Shown here: positions 37,282 to 47,541 of the stretch, piece by piece | How positions within the stretch are numbered: position 1 is the stretch's first letter | How the letters are laid out: the number at the start of each line of letters is the position of its first letter | Assembly (NCBI GenBank): GCA_964059195.1 | Contig: CAXKWD010000009.1 | Coordinates: 47,463,160 to 47,527,159, forward strand | Source of the DNA: Ectobius pallidus | Lineage: Eukaryota; Arthropoda; Insecta; Blattodea; Ectobiidae | DNA length: 64,000 nucleotides | Reading direction: 5' to 3' | Program-made: the position numbers and the translations under genes | Notes under the pieces: generated by a model | The model's input: the letters and a program-made list of their open reading frames with translations, nothing else | Database searches by the model: none | Told to the model about the DNA's origin: nothing

Positions 37282-37552
37282 TTAAGCTGGGGGTCCCGTG
37301 TCGTAGATTTACTGCACGTAAAAGAACTCCAAGCCTAAATTAGAGCCTCTGGACAAAATTTCTCGGCCCTTTCACGTCCAAGAAATACTTAGTTTCCAGA
37401 GGGGGGTTGCGAGGCGATGGGCTTACCACCTGTCCCTCTACCCTCTCTCGGAAAATAAGCATATCAAAATTAGTATAGGTAATGAAACCTCCGCTTGGAG
37501 GCCCCTTCGCCCCACCTGGGGATCATGGGGTACCAGATACCAGATACAGATT
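37282..37552 (+). mobile_element. SINE 3' fragment between the duplicated copies
   Basis: Matches the body and tail of the complete SINE at 41696-42085, from AAGCTGGGGGTCCCGTGTCG onward, and ends in a (GATACA)-type tail. The tRNA-like head is absent. It fills the junction between the duplicate blocks exactly. Confidence 0.88.
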
Positions 37553-38360
37553 TGTCAATATGGCCGCCACAGAATCGTATTTTATGTTCGGATAGTTAAA
37601 AACATTAATAAAAAGAACACTGATTTCATGGATCTTCATCATTTCTATGACATTTCCCCACAGTTAAATGTTATTTTTGACCGTTTATTTTAGTTTTATA
37701 TCGACGATGACACTTCAATAATTTTCATACGCTTCCCTCTTCAACTTGTTTTCCATACAATCCTAATAAACTTCAATGCTTTCTTCCGATACAACAAAAT
37801 GTTCAATTTTTTAAACAAAGGCGATAAGAGAATCTGCACTTGAATCCTCAAACATTTTTCTCTATTGTTCACCGAAATTCTGCCTACATATTTAGGTTTT
37901 TTTTAATTCATAAAAAAACTCAGAAAAATGCAAGTTTGTGTGTCTGTAAGCAGCATAAAACTAAAAACTAGCACGAAAACCAAATTTCTATACTTTGCTA
38001 TATTTCGTTTAATTTCTTTTACCCAATGATTATGATACCTACTTGAAAAATATGGTGTTTTTAAAATGACTTAACGATATCGCAAAAGACTTAAATATTT
38101 AGCTAGAAATATAAGTTCTTTCGGCTTCCACCTGAAGCTATCTTAGTTAACGATCTCTAAGTGGAAGTTTTGAGGAAGTAAACTGCGCAATGTAGCCTAC
38201 AACTTTTCTCTTCAATTCATCTTATAATGCCTACTCCAGAAATAAATGTACCTTCACCTCCCATCCGAAGAAAAGCAATTTAATGTGTCAACAAAAATCC
38301 TATCCCTAAAGCCATATAAAATCTAAATCCATAATATTTATATCCTGACTTAACTATCGT
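37553..38360. repeat. Tandem duplication, second copy
   Basis: Partner of 36479-37281. It continues into unique sequence after CTTAACTATCG. Confidence 0.88.
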
Positions 38361-38970
38361 AGTCCCTCTATTGTAAAAGACATCTTCACTTTATTCAACG
38401 AATTAACTTAATGTAAGCGAAATGCTTCGGCTCCAGAGTATTCATTCGCTAGTAAATAAATAGATGCATTGTATTGTATGCTGTTACTCTGTAGATTATA
38501 CTATTAGCGTATATTACGTGAACGGTTTGATCACCCCATGTACAAAACACTGAATGCAAATATTTAAAGTCTGAGAGAAGTACATAAGAAAAGATCGTTC
38601 TGACTGTACTTGAAAGTACCTACATAACAGCGCAGTGAAATTCTCTGAGAACAGCATGCTAGAGGTGTAACTTAATTTACAACTTTTCCAGTACCGTGAG
38701 CATGTTATCTGCCACTGCAATTTGAATGGGAAAAAATCGATTGGGTCACTTTGAGATAGAGTGAAAACATAGTAGGACGTAGATTCGAAGATGAAAGGAA
38801 GTCTTGAAGGTTATATTTTAAACATGGAACGTGCAGGCTAAAATACCACTTTCTGGTGAAGATGACCCCTTTATAAAATTTTACATTCTGATTACGTTTC
38901 TTAGAGTAACAGACTTGTAATTATGATTCTTAAACTGAAATTACTTACGCACACAAATATGCATATACGA
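38361..38970. other. Non-coding stretch
   Basis: Nothing recognised besides AT-rich sequence leading into a microsatellite. Confidence 0.5.
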
Positions 38971-39026
38971 GTATGTATGTATGTATGTATGTATGTATGT
39001 ATGTATGTATGTATGTATGTATGTAT
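38971..39026. repeat. (GTAT)n microsatellite
   Basis: About 14 perfect tetranucleotide units, ending directly at the poly-T (minus-strand poly-A) of a LINE fragment. Confidence 0.95.
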
Positions 39027-39376
39027 TTTTTTTTTTTTTTTTGCCCTTTATTTGCTGCATGCTCCATTACTTCTTGTAATATTACATGCATAAGTTATTT
39101 TACATACATGTTACAAATTATAATATTAATGGCAGTGTTGTTATAACATACTGATGCCTGCCAAGTGTTTAAAATGAATCAAGATCGATACTGTTTATGA
39201 ATTTAACAAAGAGTGTCTTATGTTTCACAATAAGTTCATTGTTGCTGATAGGCCACTTCCCTCCCACTTTCGTTATGTCTCTTTCCAAAATCTGTCTTTG
39301 ATTCTTCAATTGTTCACATCTCCACAGAAGGTGGTCCACAGTTTGAACTTCCTTATTACATACACAATTTGGGTTA
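39026..39376 (-). mobile_element. 5'-truncated non-LTR retrotransposon 3' end
   Basis: On the minus strand, 39169-39371 encodes the C-terminal end of a LINE ORF2 with the zinc-finger-like CVCNKEVQTVDHLLWRC (C-x-C...H-x4-C), ending ...NSIDLDSF and a stop. A 3' UTR of about 125 bp and a 17-nt poly-A (39026-39042) follow. Both ends abut (ATGT)n repeats, so the copy was inserted into, or carries with it, a microsatellite. The finger and lack of other domains suggest an R1/I-type element, but the clade cannot be fixed from this piece. The open frame's upstream part is only translated microsatellite. Confidence 0.8.
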
Positions 39377-39615
39377 GTATGTATGTATGTATGTATGTAT
39401 GTATGTATGTATGTATGTATGTATGTATGTATGTATGTATGTATGTATGTATACATGCATGCATGCATGTATGTATGTTTGTATGTATGCATGCATGTAT
39501 GCATGTATGTACGTATGTATGTATGTATGTATGTATGTATGTATGTATGTATGTATGTATTTATGTATTTATGTTTGTATGTATGCAAGAATGTATGCAT
39601 TTATGTACGTATGTA
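39377..39615. repeat. (GTAT)n microsatellite, second block
   Basis: Mostly GTAT units with interspersed GCAT and TTAT variants. It is bounded by two copies of the same LINE 3' end. Open frames through it on either strand are repeat artefacts. Confidence 0.95.
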
Positions 39616-39672
39616 TTTTTTTAAGTTCACTTTATTTACTACATGTTCCATTACAGGTAATATTACATGTAT
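39616..39672 (-). mobile_element. Second LINE 3'-end scrap
   Basis: On the minus strand ATGGAACATGTAGTAAATAAAG matches the 3' UTR of the LINE at 39045-39085, again followed by a short A run and then the microsatellite. Only about 55 bp is recognisable. Confidence 0.68.
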
Positions 39673-41680
39673 TTCTTTCTCTTCTACAACTGTTTTTGTT
39701 CTATTTTGCAATTTTGTTTGTTCATAAAATAACTTTGATCAGACCTCACTGAAGTAACCTAAACGTCTACATTGTAGGATCCTGTAACGTATGCCTTTTC
39801 CTCTAGAATATTACATTTTGTAAATGTTTTAAAATGTTTGTGCTCATAGCTCTTTAATTACTAGCTCGTTTTTTTTCTGAATAGCAGTGCTAAGCCATAT
39901 TAACACTCAGTTAAGCAAAGAAAGAATTAAATAATCTTTACTAATAAATAGTAACGCATAGTAAGTTAGACACTACCAGAATGAAAATAAATAAATCAAA
40001 CTACTGTGATGATGTTTTGCAATCCTCCTGTGCATTAAACTAACCCCACAGAGAACATTCTGAACTAGGATTTCTGCTGAAACCACAGGTCGGCCGGGCC
40101 TGACTCCATCCTCTTATCAAATGGACCAAATTTCAATCCATATTTCAGTTAATGCCTTTAATTGAATTGTAATCTAGCTTCCCATGCCGTCGTATTACAA
40201 TTAAATCAGCTTATTAGGACACCAAATCACGCAATTCTGCTGTAAAGCCCAAACTCTAATTATGAACTTCCGTAATTAATCAAAAGTAACTTTTTAATAA
40301 AACTGCAATTTATTTTAAACCATTAATTGAAATATCACTGTTTTTCAAGGTACAGTATTTAAAAAGTTTTCTCTGCGGTCATAATCTAGAACAGAACTGA
40401 AAACAGAGGAAATTAATCCATGGTACGTGTGCCATAAGTGGCGCGTATGAAGGTAGGCTACTAAGTTAAATGCAGTTTTAATAATTGTGTAAATAAATTG
40501 AAAGCAAGCTTTTCAGAATAACACTGCTATTCATTGCAAGTTCGAGATGATTGGATATCCAGCCAGCCATGAATTTATCACTTTCTGGAAATATCTTTCC
40601 CTCACAATTCCCTGCACTATAAGACATGACATAAGACTGCACACACATTTCAGTTAGAAAACCACCCTGGCATGGCATGTAATCTGCACACGTGCGATTT
40701 GCGCACACAACATTTTGGAGCGTAAACTACACATAAACAAAGCAAGTAATAATATAAAATACCCACCTAATTATTTTGGAGTCTCTCGATATACCTAATA
40801 TACATCTCCTCTTGGAGGCAGCATTTGCCAATTTTCGATTAATTTTTTATACACTGTTTCCGTGATTATGGTTTATTTTGACCGGACCTCACAGTTTAAA
40901 ATATTTAACGACGCAAGACATTTTTGTTTACAGCACCGCCAAACTATCTCACAGCATTTAAGTTCTCTCAATTTGTAAAATTTTGAGTTTCTAATAACTT
41001 TAATTCTTTTCCACGGTCACCAGCAATACTTTTCAATTCCATTTCATCATTCGATGAGACCAGTATACACATGACTGCTTTGTGTCAAACTGTTATTGAG
41101 CAAAGACTTTGGAACTACAATTACTTCCAAGTAAACAGAATCACAGCGCTGCATTCGCGATATGGAGGGAAATATAATTTTGCGAATTTTGCGTATTCAC
41201 TTCGAATATTTTGCCTATATTTTTTAAATATTATCTTGAGGTGTATGCAGATTACATGCCCCAGAAACGAAAGGAAAAATAGTGTGTTTGTATTTACATA
41301 CCCAAGAAGGAAAAAAAATATTCTACTAAATGTTATACCTGTTTATAGTGTGCAGTTTACTACCACCCGAAATGATCACCTCTGATTTAGAAAGTGGTGG
41401 TTCCGAAAGCAAGTCTTTTATCATCCTTAAAACCATTTAGGTTTCTTTAGATCATAGCATATCGGCATTAAAACGCACACAGTTTAAGGAATTATTGCAT
41501 CTTCAATGGATCAATGGGCAACGATAAAAATCACTATAGACTATGTTAAGGGCTTATTCCTCTAATGTTAAATTCACGAATCTGTTTCCCATTTCCTCTG
41601 GAACTGTTCAACGAAACGAAATTTTTGGCGGATATATACTGGTATACTTTCATTTCACTTATCTGTTATTTTAGTGTTAC
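39673..41680. other. AT-rich non-coding stretch
   Basis: No supported gene. A 76-codon minus frame at 40478-40708 has six cysteines but no recognisable pattern or exon context. Confidence 0.45.
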
Positions 41681-41695
41681 CATTACTCCAAAGCA

Positions 41696-42085
41696 GTCGG
41701 CCGCGGTGGTCTAGAGGTAGCGTGCCCGCCTCTAGATCCGCAGGGCGCGGGATCAAACCCGGTCGATGGATTTTTCAGGACGTAAAAATCCTGGGCACGG
41801 AGTCCTCCGGGAGGGACTTTAAGCTGGGGGTCCCGTGTCGTAGATTTACGGCACGTAAAAGAACTCCAAGCCTAAATTAGAGCCTCTGGACAAAATTTCT
41901 CGGCCCTTTCACGTCCAAGAAATATTTAGTTTCCGGAGGGGGGTTGCGAGGCGATGGGCTTACCACCTGTCCCTCTACCCTCTCTCGGAAAATAAGCATA
42001 TCAAAATTAGTATAGATAATGAAACCTCCATTGGAGGCCTTCGCCCCACCTGGGGATCATAGGGTACCAGATACAGATACAGATA
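41696..42085 (+). mobile_element. Complete tRNA-derived SINE with (GATACA)n tail
   Basis: A perfect 15-bp TSD, CATTACTCCAAAGCA, lies at 41681-41695 and 42086-42100. The head has an A box-like TGGTCTAGAGGTAGCGTG and box B GGGATCAAACCC; the tail is GATACAGATACAGATA. The body is shared with 37282-37552. Any reading frame across it is incidental. Confidence 0.94.
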
Positions 42086-42100
42086 CATTACTCCAAAGCA

Positions 42101-43832
42101 AGATAGGCTAATTCAAAATTAGTAAAATTTTCAATACTTTTTTCTGACTTAAAAATTTTACGGTGTCATTACTAGTCTTAGATCAACCACTGTAAATATC
42201 CATAAACACAATAATGTTGTGAATAACTATTGAATTATTTCAAATCTCTATCTTAGCTATTTCCTGAGAAAACGGGAAACTTACGCAAGATAATGTAGAT
42301 TTTTCCAGAAATCGAAGCCAAACATTGATTTAAAGAAAAAGTCACTCGTGAATGGAGTCAACAGCTAAAACCCCCAAGATGCTCTGTGCTTTGCTGGAGA
42401 CACAGGAAGTAATGCAATAATAAGAAATGTGTCAATATCTGAAGCAAAGTTTTCATTGTAATCCAAGACAAACTTCAGCTTTCTAGACCGAAATGTTCCC
42501 AAGTTATTGAATATTCACTGAAAAGTGTTCCCGAAAAGAAACAATCATTGCTCGTGCACTAACACAAACATTTATTAAAAATACTTATAATTATGCAAAA
42601 TTAATTAAACGTATTGAGTAAATAAATAAACATACATAAATAGAAAACTAAATTAATTTAAACTAAACACGTACTCATTATGTTTATAGGCTTAAGATAA
42701 ATAGGGAAATTACCAGTTGATTTGGGCTCCATCAATTTCAAAAAATTGAGACAATACAAGAAGCTGTATTTCCTTCCTTCTTTTTACAATAATAATCCTT
42801 TGTGGATGCTAATTTAAACTTTAACAGCCACACATTTGCACGTTGGGAAGGAACCTCAAGGTTTTGACTTGGCGCATAAACATAGGAATGTCTTAATATA
42901 GAAGTTTAGAACGTTATTCGGGATCAGTAAAAGGCACACGGAAATAATGTTCCAGCAGATTCCAGGAATCACTTGTAGTAGCATTTTACGACTGTGGGAA
43001 CCTCAAGTTTTGTGCCATTACATATTACAAACAGGTTATTTTTATATTTCAATCACGATTATGTATAGGCTTCCGGCACCTAATGTTAGCCAGTTTTCGG
43101 AATATCTAATTGTTTTACTGAGTAGTGAAGTGGAAATGACTTCAATTTTACAGATCATAATATTAAATATTAACAAGTTTGATTGTTTAACAGGTAAAAG
43201 TCATTGAAAATTGTGATAGTAGATTATTATTAAAAAATAAAAGTAAATTATAAGATGATAAGAAGATGTGATAAATGAAAACTTTTATTAGATCAAACCA
43301 AACTGCACATTATATTTTAATATAATCTTATAGTACTTTACCTATGGATGGTCAGACATGGTAGAGACTTCTTCACTAAGCATCGAAGCAGAAAACGCAA
43401 TAAACGTCATTTTAGAGTGCAATGAAACGGAATTATGGAGAAAATTATTCATAGACAGGAATGTCTGAAAATTGAGAGGGGCCAAGTTTTAAATGTTACC
43501 TTGTTAATATAGGAACGAAAGTTCCGCTGCCATTTTTCTTTTACATCAGTATAGTTTTTCAATTCAGATCTAGTTATAACCCTTTGATCATCGAGGTTAT
43601 ACCAGGAGTTCAGGTTTGTGTGCATACCAGTAGGCCATGTAATCATTGATACACATATATTTTCTACTGTTGATGTGTTTATGGCGTCGGTTCATTTCAA
43701 CTGATACTCAATTTTAATAGATATCTTACAGTCGATAAAACAGAGGCGGTGAGTCATAGTAAGTAAAATAATATTCATTTCGGCATTTTCCTTCACGACT
43801 GGGGAACCCTTAAAAATCTCAAAGTCAAATTG
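42101..43832. other. Non-coding stretch
   Basis: No gene or repeat boundary recognised. Confidence 0.45.
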
Positions 43833-43905
43833 GCCGGCCACAGGGTTTGAACCAGGGACCTCCCGACAGCGAATCCAAGACGCTACCATCCCAGCCATCC
43901 TGATG
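43833..43905 (-). mobile_element. tRNA-like SINE head
   Basis: Minus strand carries GGCTGGGATGGTAGCGTCTTGG and a box B (GGTTCAAACCC) at tRNA-like spacing. The surrounding sequence is not repeated elsewhere in this window and no target duplication was found. Confidence 0.6.
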
Positions 43906-44908
43906 GGTTCATTATAGTTACCATGGTCTATATAGTCCATATATAAATTTTAATAATGAAATATAATTCGATTTCTAATTTACCACCCTGTGTAAGTTTT
44001 ATTTCCAGTAGGCCTACAATCGAAAGAGTTACAGATTTTCTCACGGTGAATGAATAGAAGGAATTTCATTCCGTAACATGCAAACACGTGTACCAGCCTT
44101 CTTAGCAAGAAGTAGGCTAGCATAAATGCAAAGAGGTTACTTTATTTCACTTTTTGTTCACTTACAGGCAATTATATATTTCTGTCGTGACTGGTCGAGC
44201 ACATGTATATTGAGTATGCAATTTACAAGTGGTCATTTGTAATAAATAAGCATAAAGAATGAAAAACAAGAATAGCGTGCTAATAGAATGTTTTGTTCAT
44301 ACATAAAAAAATATACATACATATATATATATACACATATATATACACACATACACAGACACAGCCTACAGGCCTATAGATTTAACGCTGTGGGACCTAC
44401 AGTCAGGAGACAATATTATAGTAGTATACAGCTGAGGAAAGTTAACGTCATGATCAAATTAATATGAACTCGAGTCAAACATGAGCTCATAAAAGCATTT
44501 CGCCTGTTATGCTTATTTACTTCCTTCACTCGTACGTTTCCAGCATTAATAGACGTTTCGAGGTCCCCCAATCCAAAATAGCTATTTATGTATCAAGTAC
44601 GCAAAATAACGCTTTAGCGGACAATCTAGTACAGCGGCCGAGGCGTCCACGCGCCGAGGCTGAAATACTGGATGAGTCCGATCAAGTTTTTGCCTACGTG
44701 GTGCATATTATATTTTTAAGTAAAAGCTTTCTAAATTATATGAAATGAAACAAAAATACCGTATAACTAATTATAATGAAAGGTAATCAGCCATTTATTA
44801 ACGTCATATTCTCACAGCCACCTGAATCGCAGAACAGCAGTGAACCGTACGTACCAATACGAAATGCGATATAGATGAATTATATATGAGTTGCTTTTTG
44901 TAAAAATA
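43906..44908. other. Non-coding stretch with a short TA/CA microsatellite
   Basis: Simple TA/CA repeat at about 44315-44360. No supported gene; a 79-codon frame at 44509-44748 (+) is not recognisable. TAGGCCTA at 44009. Confidence 0.45.
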
Positions 44909-45104
44909 ATGCATTATTTATGACAAGCTTGTGAAATTATGAATGATAATCCTAAGGAAATTTCATTTCAAGCTAGAAACACTGAATTGGAATTGCTGCC
45001 ACCAACATGCATTATTTATGACAAGCTTGTGAAATTATGAATGATAATCCTAAGGAAATTTCATTTCAAGCTAGAAACACTGAATTGGAATTGCTGCCAC
45101 CAAC
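44909..45104. repeat. Perfect 98-bp tandem duplication
   Basis: 44909-45006 is repeated with no difference at 45007-45104, starting ATGCATTATTTATGACAAGC and ending GCTGCCACCAAC. Confidence 0.96.
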
Positions 45105-45439
45105 TTCACGGTAGCAGTAGACTATGAGGAGGAATATATTATTGCATTTAAATGCTGGTGCATCCATGGTAAGCAATGTTTCTCTTGTGAACCAAGATGT
45201 GAAAAGTTGTTGCCTTATATTCTTTGTTATATGATGAAGTAGGCTACCGTGTTTTGCGAAAAACCGTGGTAGAGTCTCTGATTATTTTCATAAAGAAACA
45301 TGTTGGCTTAAATTTGTTGTTTTATGACCAAATACGAGGGAGAATAAAATGAAAACTGCAATTAATTTTTTTCCACTATTTTACTGCACATTACATTGTA
45401 CATTAATTTTCCACATAGTCCCCTCCCAGTTCAATGCAC

Positions 45440-45605
45440 TTACGCCATCTGATAGGAAGTGCTTTGATACCGCGTGAGAACAATTATTTTGGTTGACACT
45501 ATAGCCACTTGTGCACTGCAGAGTGGGGTTTTCATCAGACTTGAGCTTATGCCACCAAGGTGCTCCTTTAATGGACCAAAGATGTGGAAGTCTGATGGAG
45601 CCAAA
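45440..45605 (-). pseudogene. mariner transposase C-terminus, inverted left arm
   Basis: On the minus strand it carries APSDFHIFGPLKEHLGG and then the frame decays. It lacks the HDN and YSPD catalytic region that the plus-strand copy keeps, so it is a mirror of only the last ~90 codons. Confidence 0.78.
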
Positions 45606-45622
45606 GCGAAGGAGATTGCTGA

Positions 45623-45945
45623 GTGCAGGTGGTTTTGTTTCAACATGATAACACCCGTCCTCATTCTGCTCGTGCAACCATGAAAACCATCGATGACATT
45701 CGCTTCAAGTGCCTCCCACATCCGCCATACTCGCCAGATTTGTCACCATCAGATTTCCACATCTTTGGTCCATTGAAGGAGCACCTTGGAGAGCAGAAGT
45801 TCAAGTCTGAGGAAGGCGTCCAATAGGCGGTGCACGAGTGGCTACAGCGTCAACCAAAAGAATTTTTCTCACGCGGTATCAAAGCACTTCCTATCCGATG
45901 GCGCAAGTGCATTGAACTGGGAGGGGACTATGTGGAAGAATAATG
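45623..45945 (+). pseudogene. mariner transposase C-terminal fragment
   Basis: Reads FQHDNTRPHSA, then HPPYSPDLSPSDFHIFGPLK and EHLG, so the second and third catalytic Asp of the D34D triad are present. A TAG stop at 45824-45826 is followed in frame by more of the normal C-terminus (WLQRQPKEFFSRGIKALP). The N-terminal DNA-binding half and first Asp are absent. Confidence 0.88.
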
Positions 45946-46020
45946 TACAAGTAAGCATTCTTCCTGCAGTAAAATAGTGGTAAACAATTAATTGCAGTTT
46001 TCATTTGATTCTCCCTCGTA

Positions 46021-46428
46021 TATGCTTAAATCCATGTTAAAGATGGTGTGAATGCCATCTGAATTTTGTTTATAGATTGTCATGGAGACTTTAGAGTCCT
46101 ACGCCGATAAAACTGCATTTTGAATGCAGTTTGAATGCAGTTTTATGCAATTTTAGCGGCCTAGGTTGCTAAAATGCAATTTTTCGGCGTGTTACCAGTC
46201 CGACAAGCTGCTGTTTTAGAGAGCGTGTACTAAAACTAGCCTAATTTTTAGGAGTTATACCATAAAGTCACTCATTATGAAGATAATATTGTTTCCAGGG
46301 TAACCGGTAAAAAAAAAAAAATCAATCGAACAACGCATTTCGTTGTGACTGTGTAACAAACAAATTTCCAGAGAAACAGCCAAAATGCCGGAAAATTATT
46401 AGTAGTTAAATCAAAGATGTACTGAAAC
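46021..46428. other. Non-coding stretch with a small palindrome
   Basis: Contains a 90-bp palindromic element (46101-46190) and a 13-A run near 46310. No gene. Confidence 0.5.
46101..46190. repeat. 90-bp palindromic mini-element
   Basis: ACGCCGATAAAACTGCATTTT on the left is mirrored by AAAATGCAATTTTTCGGCGT on the right with a few mismatches, and an internal TTTTAGC/GCTAAAA hairpin surrounds CCTAGG. No target duplication was found. Confidence 0.6.
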
Positions 46429-46557
46429 AAAGTTGTAGAAAACACTGTAGGCTTTCACGGCCGGAGTCAATATTAAGCACTTCTTTCGGGCTTGTAGGCC
46501 GTGGTCTATTTGACATTTCTGTGCCAAACGTTTCGTCCGCGACTGCGGCGGACATCC

Positions 46558-47541
46558 TCAGTGGCGGTGGAGTCTCGGGCGAAGCGTTCTGGTCGGCGGC
46601 TGGCTGTTGACTGAGTTGTCACCATGCTCTGCGGCAGTATTTATAGTCCTTGGAGTGGGGCAGGGATTTCGTGCGCTAACTTCCGATTGGTCGGCGATGA
46701 GTGAGTTAGTGTGTGAATTGGTTGGACCGGGGCAGGCATCTCTGTTTCCAAATGGTTTTTTCTTGGTATTAGCTAATACTGGAAACCAAATTGAATGAAG
46801 TTTAACACCTTCCTCTTTTCTGTTAAAGTTGTTGGGATGCTTATGGATCTCTATTGCCTCTCGTTGTAACCTGGTATGATAATGATTAATGGTGGACAGT
46901 ATTTCAGTTTCTTGAAACAAGATGTCGTGTTCTCCGTCGGCAAAAGCATGCTCAGCCACTGCAGATTTCTCTGTATGACCCAAGCGGCAGTTCCGTTTGT
47001 GTTCGGCAATGCGGGTCTTAACACTGCGCTGAGTCGTGCCAATATAAACTGAACCACAAGAACAGCGGATTCTGTAGACACCTGCCGTCATTAATGGCTC
47101 TCTGCGATCCTTTGCTGACCGGAAAAGATTTCGTAACTGAGTGGTGGGTGTAAATATGGTCTTGATATTATGTTGCTTCAAAATCTTGGCAATCCGGTCC
47201 GTAGTATTTCTCAAATATGGCAATGTAATCTGTTTTGTTTTTACACCGTCACAAATGCTGCGTGTACTATTATTCGGGCGTAGTGCTCTCTTTACTTCAC
47301 GAGACGAGTATCCATTGGCCTGTAGAGCATTATCTATGTGGCGGAGTTCCGCGTGTATATTATTGTCTTCACATATGCGGTTGGCACGGTCGACGAGTGT
47401 TTTCATCATTGCTCTCTTTTGGCTAGGATGGTGATTTGACATTTTGTTTAAATATCGGTCTGTGTGGGTGACTTTGCGAAAAACTCTATGACCCAGGGAC
47501 CCGTCTTCTGGGTCATAGAGTTTTTTCGCAAAGTCACCCAC
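46558..47541 (-). CDS. Penelope-like element C-terminal protein with GIY-YIG endonuclease (left arm)
   Basis: 327 codons, open to the stop. Residues about 16-60 (GSLGHRVFRKVTHTDRYLN, then NHHPSQKR) correspond to the end of the Penelope reverse transcriptase. Residues 154-215 form a GIY-YIG endonuclease with GVYRIRC at 154-160, YIG at 166-168, the conserved Arg in RSVKTR and the EH motif, plus a cysteine pair (C160, C162). Known Penelope-like elements combine reverse transcriptase with such an endonuclease; here most of the polymerase is cut off, so the ORF could yield at most an endonuclease fragment. The first ~15 codons lie beyond the palindrome centre and come from the opposite arm, so the ATG at 47541 is fortuitous. 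Confidence 0.85.
   Translation of the reverse strand: MGDFAKKLYDPEDGSLGHRVFRKVTHTDRYLNKMSNHHPSQKRAMMKTLVDRANRICEDNNIHAELRHIDNALQANGYSSREVKRALRPNNSTRSICDGVKTKQITLPYLRNTTDRIAKILKQHNIKTIFTPTTQLRNLFRSAKDRREPLMTAGVYRIRCSCGSVYIGTTQRSVKTRIAEHKRNCRLGHTEKSAVAEHAFADGEHDILFQETEILSTINHYHTRLQREAIEIHKHPNNFNRKEEGVKLHSIWFPVLANTKKKPFGNRDACPGPTNSHTNSLIADQSEVSARNPCPTPRTINTAAEHGDNSVNSQPPTRTLRPRLHRH

Larger units (their letters stand above)
45335..46018. mobile_element. Fold-back mariner element
   Basis: Bounded by TA (45333-45334 and 46019-46020), with ends CGAGGGAGAATAAAATGAAA and its near-exact inverse. The left arm (45335 to about 45605) is an inverted copy of the right arm (about 45748-46018); both encode the mariner transposase C-terminus on opposite strands, pointing outward. 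The 146-bp centre carries the HDN motif on the plus strand only. The result is a palindrome with TIRs at both ends and no complete transposase. Confidence 0.88.

Noticed and set aside
39169..39752. Long open frames on both strands through the 39 kb region
   Set aside because: They are translations of (ATGT)n repeats. Only the minus-strand segment 39169-39371 has real protein similarity (LINE C-terminus).
40478..40708. Cysteine-containing 76-codon minus frame
   Set aside because: The spacing fits no family I know and there is no signal peptide or exon context. Not supported as a gene.
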